In this document: positions 17,823-26,032 of the stretch, piece after piece | How the letters are laid out: each line of letters opens with the position of its first letter | Position numbering within the stretch: position 1 is the stretch's first letter | Assembly: GCA_900299295.1 (NCBI GenBank) | Contig: OMJH01000035.1 | Location: 1-57,218, forward strand | Direction: 5' to 3' | From: Bacteroidota bacterium | GTDB taxonomy: Bacteria > Bacteroidota > Bacteroidia > B-17B0 > Aurantibacillaceae | DNA length: 57,218 bases | The notes under the pieces: generated by a model | What the model was told of the DNA's origin: nothing | Database searches by the model: none | Seen by the model: the letters and a program-made list of their open reading frames with translations, nothing else | Made by a program: the position numbers and the translations under genes

Positions 17823-18980
17823 ATGTCAGAAAATCCGGTTTCGCTGAATTCAAAATTACCAAAGGTAGGAACAACAATTTTTTCGGTAATGAGCAAACTT
17901 GCTGTGGAGCACCGGGCAATTAATTTGTCGCAGGGCTTTCCCGATTTTAATTGTGCTGCTGAATTGGTTACGTTGGTTAATAAATTTATGACTGAAGGAT
18001 TGAATCAATACGCACCAATGCCGGGTGTTCCAAAGTTGAGGGAACGGATCTCAGAAATGATGGAGGGATTATATGGTAAGCAGTACGACCCCGAGCATGA
18101 AATAACAGTAACAGCAGGTGCAACGCAGGGGTTATACACTGCAATTGCCGCTTTTGTTCGAGAAGGAGATGAGGTAATAATAATTGAACCTGCTTATGAT
18201 TCTTACAGGCCTGCCGTTGAAGTGAATGGAGGAAAGCCGGTTTATGTTCAGTTGAAGCAGCCTGATTTTTCAATCGACTGGCAGTGTGTGAAAAAAAGCA
18301 TTAATGAAAAGACCCGGATGATTATCATTAACACTCCTCACAATCCGAGCGGTGCTGTTCTTACAAAACAAGATTTTTTGCAGCTTGAAAAAATCACCTC
18401 CAACTCAAATATTATAGTGTTAAGTGATGAGGTCTACGAGCACATGTGTTTTTCGGATGAAGGTCATCAGAGTGCTGCACATTTTAAGGAGTTGTCGGAG
18501 CGCAGTATCATTGTTTCATCCTTTGGAAAAACAGTTCATACTACGGGCTGGAAGATCGGATACGTGGCAGCACCAAAATTTTTAATGAATGAATTTCGAA
18601 AGGTTCATCAGTTCTTGGTTTTCAGTTGTAATACACCGATTCAATATGCCTTAGCTGAATATTTAAAACAGAAAGATAATTATTTACAGGTTAAGGAATT
18701 TTACAGACAAAAACGCGATTATTTTGTACAATTAATTAATGGTTCGCGTTTTAAATTATTGAAATGTTCCGGGACTTATTTTCAAGTATTGGATTACAGT
18801 AGTATTTCCAACGAAAAAGATGTTGAATTTTCAAAACGTCTTACATCTGAATTTAAATTGGCTTCCATTCCCCTTTCTGTATTTTATCATGAAAAGCTAG
18901 ATCATCACTTGTTGCGATTTTGCTTTGCGAAAAAAAATGAAACCCTGGAAAAAGCGGCAGAGATTCTACAAAAAATATAA
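17823..18980 (+). CDS. Methionine-type PLP-dependent aminotransferase (YbdL-like)
   Basis: Fold-type I aminotransferase of the YbdL/KAT group; E. coli YbdL prefers methionine. Visible: SKLPKVGTTIFSVMSKLA, INLSQGFPDFNCA, TVTAGATQGLYTAI, the NTPHNPSGAVL block, LSDEVYEHMCF, and SSFGKTVHTTGWKIGYV, whose Lys should bind pyridoxal phosphate. From ATG 17823 the protein has 385 residues; the frame is open to 17787, but that start would overlap the promoter. It lies 11 bases before a YafV-type omega-amidase, which removes the 2-oxoacid amide made in glutamine-dependent transamination. The pair fits methionine salvage (inference from known partners). Confidence 0.88.
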   Translation: MSENPVSLNSKLPKVGTTIFSVMSKLAVEHRAINLSQGFPDFNCAAELVTLVNKFMTEGLNQYAPMPGVPKLRERISEMMEGLYGKQYDPEHEITVTAGATQGLYTAIAAFVREGDEVIIIEPAYDSYRPAVEVNGGKPVYVQLKQPDFSIDWQCVKKSINEKTRMIIINTPHNPSGAVLTKQDFLQLEKITSNSNIIVLSDEVYEHMCFSDEGHQSAAHFKELSERSIIVSSFGKTVHTTGWKIGYVAAPKFLMNEFRKVHQFLVFSCNTPIQYALAEYLKQKDNYLQVKEFYRQKRDYFVQLINGSRFKLLKCSGTYFQVLDYSSISNEKDVEFSKRLTSEFKLASIPLSVFYHEKLDHHLLRFCFAKKNETLEKAAEILQKI

Positions 18981-18991
18981 ATTTCATCTTT

Positions 18992-19789
18992 ATGAAGACT
19001 TTACCTGAACCGCTACGTGTTACAATTGTACAAGCTCCATTGCAATGGCAGGCTGTTGATGCCAACCTGCAGTATTTTGATAAAAAGCTAAATGAAATAA
19101 AATCTGCTACGGACGTAATTATTTTACCGGAGATGTTTACCACCGGTTTCACTATGATGCCGCAGGAATTTGCCGAACAGCATGAAGGTTCAGGTTTTGA
19201 ATGGATGAAGAAAAAGGCAAAAGAATTGTCGTGTGTCATATGCGGAAGTATTTCAGTAAACGATGGTGGAAAATATTTTAATCGTTTGTATTGGGTGCTG
19301 CCGGATGGGTCCTTTTCGCATTATGACAAACGCCATTTGTTTCGCATGGCGGGTGAGGATAAGATTTATACTGCCGGAACACAACGTGTGGTTGTGGAGT
19401 TGAAAGGATGGAAAATACTTTTACAGATATGCTATGATTTACGTTTTCCGGTTTTTAGTCGTAACAGATGGGATAAAGAAAACGCATGTACTGCAGAATA
19501 CGATGCAATTTTTTACGTTGCCAACTGGCCACAGGTAAGGTCATTTCCGTGGAAGCAATTATTGATTGCCCGAGCAATCGAAAATCAGGCTTACGTTGTT
19601 GGAGTGAATCGTATAGGTAAAGATGGTAATGATATCGCACATTCAGGAGATAGTGCAGTTGTGACTCCGCGTGGCGAACAGGTCAGTACTATATTATCCG
19701 GTGAAGAGAAAATTGAAACAGTTGAACTGGATTATAAAACGCTGAATGAATTTCGAATGATTTTTCCTATCGGACTAGATGCTGATTAA
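18992..19789 (+). CDS. Omega-amidase of the nitrilase superfamily (YafV-like)
   Basis: Hydrolyses 2-oxoglutaramate or 2-oxosuccinamate to the dicarboxylate and ammonia. It has 265 residues. The Glu-Lys-Cys triad is visible in VIILPEMFTTGF, HYDKRHLFRMAGE and LLQICYDLRFP. DAIFYVANWPQVRSFPWKQL and ARAIENQAYVVGVNRIG follow, both typical of YafV/NIT2 proteins. It is directly downstream of the YbdL-like aminotransferase. Pulling off the oxoacid amide would make the transamination of glutamine irreversible. Confidence 0.9.
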   Translation: MKTLPEPLRVTIVQAPLQWQAVDANLQYFDKKLNEIKSATDVIILPEMFTTGFTMMPQEFAEQHEGSGFEWMKKKAKELSCVICGSISVNDGGKYFNRLYWVLPDGSFSHYDKRHLFRMAGEDKIYTAGTQRVVVELKGWKILLQICYDLRFPVFSRNRWDKENACTAEYDAIFYVANWPQVRSFPWKQLLIARAIENQAYVVGVNRIGKDGNDIAHSGDSAVVTPRGEQVSTILSGEEKIETVELDYKTLNEFRMIFPIGLDAD

Positions 19790-19871
19790 ATGGATTCCGA
19801 GATTGGAATTAGGTACGGTGTTTACAATTACCCTTTATTTGCTCACCAAAAGTAAACCGAAAAAATTTAAA

Positions 19872-20312
19872 TTATTTTTTACCTGTACTTCCAAATCCAC
19901 CATCTCCTCTTGAGGTTTCACCCAAAGTATTGCTCGGAACCCAAGTAATTTGTTCGTGTTTTGCCACAATCATTTGAGCAATTCGTTCACCGTCTTGAAT
20001 TTCGAATGATTTCTGAGATAAGTTAATGAGTAAAACATTGATTTCTCCTCGGTAATCGGCATCGATTGTTCCCGGTGAATTAAGTACGGTAATACCATGT
20101 TTAAACGCGAGTCCGCTGCGCGGACGGATTTGCGCTTCAAAACCTATTGGTAATTCAATAAATAGACCGGTTGGGATCAGGCGGCGCTCCATCGGCTCTA
20201 GGGTAATAGTAGTTTCAAGGTTAGCTCTGAGGTCGAGTCCTGCGCTTGATACTGTTGCATATTCAGGTAAAGCGTGCCGGCTTTTATTTATAATTTTTAC
20301 GTTAAGTTGCAT
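19872..20312 (-). CDS. dut: dUTP diphosphatase
   Basis: Trimeric dUTPase that hydrolyses dUTP to dUMP and pyrophosphate, keeping uracil out of DNA and supplying dUMP. It has 146 residues. The five family motifs are seen: [37 protein letters not shown] (here [16 protein letters not shown]), the [10 protein letters not shown] segment, and the C-terminal [12 protein letters not shown] that closes over the active site. The ATG overlaps the flippase stop by 11 bases on the same strand, so the two are coupled. Confidence 0.98.
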   Translation of the reverse strand: MQLNVKIINKSRHALPEYATVSSAGLDLRANLETTITLEPMERRLIPTGLFIELPIGFEAQIRPRSGLAFKHGITVLNSPGTIDADYRGEINVLLINLSQKSFEIQDGERIAQMIVAKHEQITWVPSNTLGETSRGDGGFGSTGKK

Positions 20313-21795
20313 CCGGTGTTTTTTCTGTTAAATTGGAGAATTCTAGTTTATAAAACAGCCAGCAATAAAAAATGAACAATAAATTATTAAGGATTACTTC
20401 AATTAAAACATATTCACGACCAAATTTTCCTTTGTAGCTCAGCGAAATAAGAAACAAAATCAGGGCAGTTAAAAAAAAGAAACTCATACTTCGGAGGTTG
20501 TAATTAATGCGGTAGTGTTTTTTACCAACCACATATGAGATAACCATCATCGACCCGTAAGATAAAAGCGTTGCCCAGGCAGCGGCAGTATAAGAATAAA
20601 GTGGGATAAAAATAAAATTGACAACAAGAGTAAGCGTTGCACCTGCCAGTGTAATGTAAGCACCATAACGCGTTTTTTCGGTGAGTTTATACCAGATAGA
20701 AAGATTATAATATACACCTAAAAATAAATTCGCGATAAGTAATATGGGTACAACTGCCAATCCCTGCCAATAAGAATCACTAATGAAGTATTTTATCCAT
20801 TCGAGGTTCATCATCGTGCCCAGAAAAATAAACGAACAGAAAATCACAAAATACTTTGTTACCTGAGCGTTTGTTTTTTTAGAATCCGTATTATTTGCAG
20901 TATTGAAAAAAAACGGCTCTGCTGCAAACCGAAATGCCTGAATAAAAATTGTCATGATAATTGAAAGTTTATAGCAAGCGCCATAAATACCCACTTCTTT
21001 TCTGGCAATTTCCTGAGGTAATAATTTACCTAATAAAATTCTGTCGAAGGTTTCATTAACCATTCCTGCCAAGCCAACCAAGATGAGTGGCATGGCATAC
21101 ATCATCATGGATTTCCAGATTTTTATGTCAAATACATAATTGATTCGAAAAAACTCTTTATAAAGAAATAGTAAGGAAATCAGGTTGGCGAGTACGTTTG
21201 CTAGAAAACCATATCCAATACCAATATGCGGATCATAAATTTTACTGAACAAGGAATCGGCGTGACGTTCGTAAGCATTTTTACAAATTACAATAAAAAA
21301 AATATTAAAGAAGATATTAATTAATATATTAATCGTTTTAATAACGGCAAACTTTGCAGCTTTATTTTCAGCACGTAGTTTTGCGAACGGAATCACCATT
21401 ATGGCATCACTGCAAATAATGATTATCATCCAAAAAATAAAAATTTTGTAATCAGTGTAGCTCATCCATTCAGCAATGGCATTCCTGAAAACAAGCCCAA
21501 TTGTAAGAAAAAATAAACTCGAACTCAGCAACGAAATAAGTGCAGTTGAATAAATTCTTTCTTTTTCAGTTTGTTTGGAATAGAAATTAAAAAAAGCTGT
21601 TTCCATTCCATACGTGAGAAGAATGTTCAAAAAAGAGATATAAGCGTAAATTTCGGTGTTGATTCCAAATTCAGCTTGATTTCTGAAGACGTATGTATAA
21701 AGGGGAGTTAATACTAGATAATTTGCTGTCCGTGCAAGAATCGTGCTTAAACCATAAACGGCTGTCTGACCAAGCAATTTTTTAAGCGGATTCAA
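20302..21795 (-). CDS. Oligosaccharide flippase-family membrane protein (Wzx/MATE-like)
   Basis: A 497-residue protein with 12 to 14 hydrophobic segments. The N-terminal [20 protein letters not shown] and [20 protein letters not shown] are typical of polysaccharide-biosynthesis flippases of the MOP superfamily. These move lipid-linked sugars across the inner membrane. Charged positions within the helices and the [16 protein letters not shown] segment fit this group. Neighbours are rfaE2 (heptose activation) upstream and dut downstream, overlapping by 11 bases. The substrate is unknown, and no glycosyltransferase cluster is adjacent. Confidence 0.87.
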   Translation of the reverse strand: MNPLKKLLGQTAVYGLSTILARTANYLVLTPLYTYVFRNQAEFGINTEIYAYISFLNILLTYGMETAFFNFYSKQTEKERIYSTALISLLSSSLFFLTIGLVFRNAIAEWMSYTDYKIFIFWMIIIICSDAIMVIPFAKLRAENKAAKFAVIKTINILINIFFNIFFIVICKNAYERHADSLFSKIYDPHIGIGYGFLANVLANLISLLFLYKEFFRINYVFDIKIWKSMMMYAMPLILVGLAGMVNETFDRILLGKLLPQEIARKEVGIYGACYKLSIIMTIFIQAFRFAAEPFFFNTANNTDSKKTNAQVTKYFVIFCSFIFLGTMMNLEWIKYFISDSYWQGLAVVPILLIANLFLGVYYNLSIWYKLTEKTRYGAYITLAGATLTLVVNFIFIPLYSYTAAAWATLLSYGSMMVISYVVGKKHYRINYNLRSMSFFFLTALILFLISLSYKGKFGREYVLIEVILNNLLFIFYCWLFYKLEFSNLTEKTPDAT

Positions 21796-21878
21796 AGGTT
21801 TTGTTTTATTAAGTTGATTTTATTTTTGAAATGGTTTAATTAAAATTATGCTTCAGGTCCATCAACTAAATTAAGTTA

Positions 21879-22406
21879 TTATTTTTTTAGTTTTTGAATG
21901 ATGTGTGTTGTAGAATAACCTTCCACTAAAGGAATAGTGATTACTTTCCCATTACGGTTTTTCACAAAATCAGAGCCGACGATATATTTTTTGTCATCGG
22001 GCTGGGTTTCATTTGCATCATAATCCCCTCCTTTTACCAATACATCCGGCTCTATTACGTGGATTAATTTTTCAGGCGTATTTTCGTCAAACAGAATAAT
22101 ACAATCAACAAAATGTAACGCACCTAATTGAATCGCCCGCGTGACCTCGTCGTTTAACGGGCGCTCAGGAGATTTGTTCTGCGATCGAACTGAGGCATCT
22201 GTGTTTAATCCAATTACGAGGTAATCACCCTGCATTGAAGCCTGCATTAAATATTCAAGATGCCCCCGATGTAAAATATCAAAACAACCATTAGTGAAAA
22301 CAATTTTTTTTCGAAAATTTTTAAGTTGATTTTTAATGGGGACAAATGACTCAGGCGTCAATAACTTATCCTTGCAAATTTTCAAAAAATCCGGACGTTC
22401 GTTCAT
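21879..22406 (-). CDS. rfaE2: D-glycero-beta-D-manno-heptose 1-phosphate adenylyltransferase, stand-alone
   Basis: Nucleotidyltransferase equivalent to the C-terminal half of HldE (175 residues). The motif FTNGCFDILHRGHLEYLMQA contains the HxGH nucleotide-binding signature. DYLVIGLNTDASVRSQNKSP, ERPLNDEVTRAIQLGALHFV and DVLVKGGDYD follow, all typical of RfaE2. It makes ADP-heptose for LPS cores or for glycoprotein glycans. The kinase half (RfaE1) is not in the window. The gene lies 6 bases behind the LPG-synthase-like gene and 83 bases ahead of the flippase. Confidence 0.92.
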   Translation of the reverse strand: MNERPDFLKICKDKLLTPESFVPIKNQLKNFRKKIVFTNGCFDILHRGHLEYLMQASMQGDYLVIGLNTDASVRSQNKSPERPLNDEVTRAIQLGALHFVDCIILFDENTPEKLIHVIEPDVLVKGGDYDANETQPDDKKYIVGSDFVKNRNGKVITIPLVEGYSTTHIIQKLKK

Positions 22407-22412
22407 AGTTGC

Positions 22413-23453
22413 CTAGGTGGTTTGTATTTCTTCAGCAGGGATAATCGGCTCGTAGTTTTTATTTAAAATCGGGAGTGAAATAAATGAAAATAAACCGAGG
22501 AAGAGAATCAGTACGAAACTGGTTAACCACGAAAGCCATCCGATGGATGCGCCACCTGCTTCCGGCACAAAATAAACCAGCAATAAAATTTTTTGCAAGG
22601 CAAAGGGATAAGCTCCAATTCCACCAGGTGTTATCATAACCGTAATCGATCCAAATACAAACGCGGTAATCGCTTCACTGAAACCAAGATGAGCTGTTAA
22701 CGGAAGACAGTAAAAACAAACATGAACGCTAGCATAATAGCAGACCCAAATCAAAAAGGTTAGTAAAATGAATGTTATGCGCTTTTTTACTTTTCGAATA
22801 CTGCTGAATCCATTTCCGAAACTTAAGGCAAGACCTTTTATTTTATTTGAAAATTTACCGCTGATTTTTTTTCGAAAACGATAAATCAAAAGTAAAAAGG
22901 CACATGCAATTACGGATGAAATAGAAAAAAAATAGGTGTGTTGTGCGAGATTATTTATTTTATTTGAAATGGGTGGTAGAAGGTAGTTTTCGAAATAAGC
23001 TGAAATGGTGTCGTACTGTGTAAACAGCATGAGAAAAAAAACAACAAAAAAAAGAAAAACATCAAGCACACGTTCTGCGATTACCGTACCAAGAGTTTTA
23101 GTAAACGCGATTTTTTCATATTTGGTGAGTAAGGTGCAGCGCGAGATTTCCCCAAGTCTTGGCACTCCATAATTTACCAGGTAACCGGCCATTACTGCAT
23201 TAAACGAGTTAATAAAGCGAGGCTTGTAACCCATGGGTTCAACCAACATGTTCCATCGGTAAGCACGAATAAGATGGCTGAGTATCCCAATGCCAATGGA
23301 TAACGCGAGCAATCCGAAATTGGCCTCGTGAATGGAAGTTTTTATTGTGCTAATCTGCTCTTCTGTAAGCGCTTTAAGGGATAACCAAACAAGAAAAATA
23401 CCGAGCAAAAAAAAGAAGGTAATTTTTAACGTTGCCAGCATTTGCTTTTTCAT
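22413..23453 (-). CDS. LPG-synthase-like integral membrane protein (UPF0104)
   Basis: A polytopic protein of 346 residues with about eight helices. It belongs to the family of the flippase domain of MprF/AglD. Characteristic segments: HLIRAYRWNMLVEPMGYKP, MAGYLVNYGVPRLGEISRC and ITPGGIGAYPFALQK. Activity is unproven for stand-alone members; lipid or lipid-linked sugar flipping is plausible. The frame is open to 23555 but would overlap panD. The ATG at 23453 begins MKKQMLATLKITFFFLLG, a normal first membrane segment, and is preferred. panD just upstream is a conserved neighbour in Bacteroidota. Confidence 0.85.
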   Translation of the reverse strand: MKKQMLATLKITFFFLLGIFLVWLSLKALTEEQISTIKTSIHEANFGLLALSIGIGILSHLIRAYRWNMLVEPMGYKPRFINSFNAVMAGYLVNYGVPRLGEISRCTLLTKYEKIAFTKTLGTVIAERVLDVFLFFVVFFLMLFTQYDTISAYFENYLLPPISNKINNLAQHTYFFSISSVIACAFLLLIYRFRKKISGKFSNKIKGLALSFGNGFSSIRKVKKRITFILLTFLIWVCYYASVHVCFYCLPLTAHLGFSEAITAFVFGSITVMITPGGIGAYPFALQKILLLVYFVPEAGGASIGWLSWLTSFVLILFLGLFSFISLPILNKNYEPIIPAEEIQTT

Positions 23454-23459
23454 GTAAAG

Positions 23460-23467
23460 CAAATGTA
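23460..23467 (-). promoter_or_regulatory. Putative -7 box (TACATTTG) ahead of the LPG-synthase-like gene
   Basis: TAnnTTTG match ending 6 bases before the ATG at 23453, which would make a leaderless transcript. It may also be fortuitous, since panD lies only 53 bases upstream on the same strand. Confidence 0.3.
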
Positions 23468-23506
23468 CTTTATATTGGGCAAATCTTGTTACAAAAGGGA
23501 CAATAC

Positions 23507-23863
23507 TTAGCTTTGAAGAAGACTGTTGTTTTCGCTGTCCGGGAAAATTACCCACGGTCGAAATCGTTTTGCTTCCTCAAAATTCATTGTTGCGAAGCTC
23601 ATAATAATTAATAAATCATTCAGTTCAACGAGTTTGGCAGTTGCTCCGTTCAGGCAAATGGTTCCGGATCCACGTTTCCCTTTTATAACATAGGTTTCAA
23701 AACGATTTCCGTTGGTAATGTCAGCAACCAAAACTTTTTCATTTTCAATTAAGTTGGCGGCTTCCATCAGGTTTTCATCGATGGTGATACTTCCAATGTA
23801 ATCCGCGTTGGCTTCAGTTACTTTAACCCTGTGAATTTTTGATTTGAGAACCTCGATATTCAT
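23507..23863 (-). CDS. panD: Aspartate 1-decarboxylase proenzyme
   Basis: Pyruvoyl enzyme making beta-alanine from aspartate for pantothenate and coenzyme A. From the ATG at 23863 it has 118 residues. Self-cleavage should occur between Gly24 and Ser25 in [14 protein letters not shown], the same positions as in E. coli Pan[21 protein letters not shown] and [14 protein letters not shown] follow. The frame is open upstream to 23896, but that would add residues before the conserved [12 protein letters not shown] and would overlap the terminator stem. It is immediately downstream of rplY's terminator. Confidence 0.95.
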   Translation of the reverse strand: MNIEVLKSKIHRVKVTEANADYIGSITIDENLMEAANLIENEKVLVADITNGNRFETYVIKGKRGSGTICLNGATAKLVELNDLLIIMSFATMNFEEAKRFRPWVIFPDSENNSLLQS

Positions 23864-23880
23864 CTTGAGATGTTCAAAAG

Positions 23881-23910
23881 AAAAAGAAACCCCCAACTTT
23901 TAATCGGGGG
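23881..23910 (-). terminator. Rho-independent terminator downstream of rplY
   Basis: On the minus strand CCCCC (23910-23906) and GGGGG (23894-23890) pair around an 11-base loop, followed by TTTCTTTTTC. It lies 15 bases behind the rplY stop and ends in the panD leader, so it may partly insulate panD. Confidence 0.65.
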
Positions 23911-23925
23911 CATTCTAGTTTAAAA

Positions 23926-24561
23926 TTATTTTTTAGGTGCCGCCGCCGCAGGTGCCGCCGCCGCAGGTGCCGCCGCTGCCGCAGGTGTCGCCGCCGCAGG
24001 TTTCTCCTCCTCAACCGCCTTACGTGTGGTTAGCACGGAAACGATTGATATATTGGAAGGATGATTCAGGGTTACGCCCTCAAGTTTAATGTCTGAAGGG
24101 GTAACAGATTTTCCGATTTTAAGGTTTTCGATATTGATGTCGATGTACTGAGGGATTTTTGAAATCAATCCCGTCACTTTTAATTTTCTCAAATTCAAAG
24201 CTAATTGACCTCCGTCTTTTACTCCTTGAGCCTGGCCATGTAATTTTACAGGTATTTGCATTGTTGCAGGCTTTCCTTCTTGGAGCTCAAGAAAATCGGC
24301 GTGAATCAGTTTATCGGTCAGTTTATGGTATTGTGAGGCTTGTAAAATCGCCTGATATTCGTTGCCTTCAACATTGATATTTACCACGCATGCTTCCGGC
24401 GTGAAAATGATTGGTTTGAACTGACGCTCGTCGGCGTGAAAATGAATCTGTTCTTTACCGCCATAAATTACGCAAGGTACATGACCTTTTGCGCGGAGTT
24501 CGGCAGCATCTTTACTCCCTACGTTCGTACGTAACGAACCGCTCAATGATACTGTTCTCAT
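23926..24561 (-). CDS. rplY: 50S ribosomal protein L25 / general stress protein Ctc
   Basis: Two-domain L25 (Ctc type) that binds 5S rRNA in the large subunit. It has 211 residues. The N-terminal RNA-binding domain shows SLRTNVGSKDAAELRAKGHV, PCVIYGGKEQIHFHADE and KLIHADFLELQ. The C-terminal TL5 domain shows LRKLKVTGLISKIPQYIDIN. It ends in a low-complexity tail of about 25 residues with (A)nP repeats and a final KK, encoded by repeated GCC/GCA codons. Such Ala-Pro tails are common on Bacteroidota L25. It has its own promoter and terminator. Confidence 0.96.
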   Translation of the reverse strand: MRTVSLSGSLRTNVGSKDAAELRAKGHVPCVIYGGKEQIHFHADERQFKPIIFTPEACVVNINVEGNEYQAILQASQYHKLTDKLIHADFLELQEGKPATMQIPVKLHGQAQGVKDGGQLALNLRKLKVTGLISKIPQYIDINIENLKIGKSVTPSDIKLEGVTLNHPSNISIVSVLTTRKAVEEEKPAAATPAAAAAPAAAAPAAAAPKK

Positions 24562-24600
24562 AATTGTTTTTTTTGTTAACCGCCTTTTTTAGGCGGGGGG

Positions 24601-24608
24601 CAAAGATA
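24601..24608 (-). promoter_or_regulatory. Putative -7 box (TATCTTTG) for rplY
   Basis: TAnnTTTG match ending 39 bases before the rplY ATG, just behind the icd terminator. The leader between box and gene contains a small hairpin (CGCC with GGCG across 24581-24595). Confidence 0.55.
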
Positions 24609-24631
24609 TGAATTTTCTTTTCTCAGTGAAT

Positions 24632-24656
24632 AAAAAAAGGGTCATTTGACCCTTTT
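24632..24656 (-). terminator. Rho-independent terminator downstream of icd
   Basis: On the minus strand AAAAGGGTCA and TGACCCTTTT form a perfect stem with a two-base centre (AA), followed by more T residues. It starts 7 bases behind the icd stop codon and separates icd from rplY. Confidence 0.85.
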
Positions 24657-24662
24657 AATGAT

Positions 24663-25892
24663 TTACTTGCCGAGTTTCTTTTTTAATCCTTCATCCAAAG
24701 CTGTTAAAAATTCTTCAGTATAGAGGTAATGTTTGCCGTGTTCCACTTTATTTCCATGTACACAAACAGCAAGATCTTTTGTCATCTTTCCGCTTTCAAT
24801 GGTTTCAACACATACTTTTTCGAGTGCATGACAAAAATCAATCAATGGCTGATTTCCATCTTTCTTGCCTCTGAATTCCAGCCCGCGTGTCCAGGCAAAA
24901 ATAGAAGCAACCGGATTAGTCGAGGTTGGTTTACCTGCCTGATGATCGCGGAAGTGACGTGTAACAGTTCCGTGCGCCGCTTCTGCCTCCATGGTTTGTC
25001 CGTCTGGCGTAACCAAAACGGAAGTCATCAAACCAAGCGAACCGAAACCTTGGGCTACTGAATCGGACTGAACGTCTCCGTCGTAGTTTTTGCAGGCCCA
25101 CACAAAATTTCCATTCCATTTCAACGCAGACGCAACCATGTCATCAATCAAACGGTGCTCATAAACAATTTTCGCAGCCTCAAATTTGGCGCGGTAATCT
25201 TTTTCATAAATCTCAGCGAAGATGTCTTTAAATCTTCCATCGTATTTTTTAAGAATAGTATTTTTTGTAGAAAGATACAAAGGCCATCCTTTGCTCAAAG
25301 CCATATTAAAACATGCATGGGCAAAGCCGCGGATAGATTCTTCCGTGTTATACATTCCCAACGCTACGCCCGCACCTTTGAATTTGAAAATTTCGTGTTC
25401 AATTACTTTTCCGTCCTCACCTTCAAATTTAATCGTGAGTTTTCCTTTTCCGGGAACAACAAAATCGGTTGCGCGGTACTGATCGCCGAACGCATGACGA
25501 CCAACGATGATGGGAGCATCCCAGTTGGAAACCAAACGAGGAACGTTTTTGCAAACAATCGGCTCACGGAAAACTGTTCCGTCAAGAATATTTCTGATGG
25601 TGCCGTTGGGCGACTTCCACATTTGCTTGAGATTAAATTCTTTTACACGGGCTTCGTCAGGAGTAATCGTAGCACACTTGATTCCGACTCCGTACTTCTT
25701 GATTGCTTCAGCAGCATCAATGGTAACCTGGTCGTTGGTAGCGTCCCTGTGTTCAACTCCTAGGTCGTAATACTTTATGTCAACGTCAAGGTAGGGTAGA
25801 ATCAGTTTATCTTTAATGAATTTCCAAATGATGCGTGTCATTTCGTCTCCGTCGAGTTCTACAACGGGATTGGCAACTTTAATTTTTGTCAT
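24663..25892 (-). CDS. icd: NADP-dependent isocitrate dehydrogenase, eukaryote-like dimeric type
   Basis: TCA-cycle enzyme converting isocitrate to 2-oxoglutarate. It has 409 residues. The N-terminal [20 protein letters not shown] and [19 protein letters not shown] mark the eukaryote-like homodimeric subfamily rather than the E. coli type. The [17 protein letters not shown] substrate loop, [33 protein letters not shown] and [17 protein letters not shown] (the ERGTVTRH-like coenzyme segment) are all present. It has a strong promoter and a clear terminator, so it is monocistronic. Confidence 0.97.
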   Translation of the reverse strand: MTKIKVANPVVELDGDEMTRIIWKFIKDKLILPYLDVDIKYYDLGVEHRDATNDQVTIDAAEAIKKYGVGIKCATITPDEARVKEFNLKQMWKSPNGTIRNILDGTVFREPIVCKNVPRLVSNWDAPIIVGRHAFGDQYRATDFVVPGKGKLTIKFEGEDGKVIEHEIFKFKGAGVALGMYNTEESIRGFAHACFNMALSKGWPLYLSTKNTILKKYDGRFKDIFAEIYEKDYRAKFEAAKIVYEHRLIDDMVASALKWNGNFVWACKNYDGDVQSDSVAQGFGSLGLMTSVLVTPDGQTMEAEAAHGTVTRHFRDHQAGKPTSTNPVASIFAWTRGLEFRGKKDGNQPLIDFCHALEKVCVETIESGKMTKDLAVCVHGNKVEHGKHYLYTEEFLTALDEGLKKKLGK

Positions 25893-25938
25893 GTGAGGTA
25901 TTGGCTTTGAATAGTATTTGAAATCAAATTGTGGGCGC

Positions 25939-25969
25939 CAAAGGTAAAAATTGAATTTCGATGCGCAAA
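25939..25969 (-). promoter_or_regulatory. Strong Bacteroidota promoter for icd (-33 TTTG, 19 bp, -7 TACCTTTG)
   Basis: On the minus strand TTTG (25969-25966), a 19-base spacer and TACCTTTG (25946-25939) match the TTTG-N19-TAnnTTTG consensus of the phylum. The box ends 46 bases upstream of the icd ATG. Confidence 0.75.
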
Positions 25970-26011
25970 TTTTTGAGAACTAAATTCGACATAATTAATA
26001 AATCAAAATAG

Positions 26012-26019
26012 TATTTTTG
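26012..26019 (+). promoter_or_regulatory. Putative -7 box (TATTTTTG) for the PolX-like gene
   Basis: TAnnTTTG match ending 13 bases before the ATG at 26033. No -33 element recognised. Confidence 0.45.
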
Positions 26020-26032
26020 AAGAACATCGCGA

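Noticed and set aside
23926-24020. GCC/GCA repeat as a possible DNA microsatellite or regulatory repeat
   Set aside because: It encodes the Ala/Pro tail of L25, a common feature in this phylum; length variation is possible but no other role is indicated.
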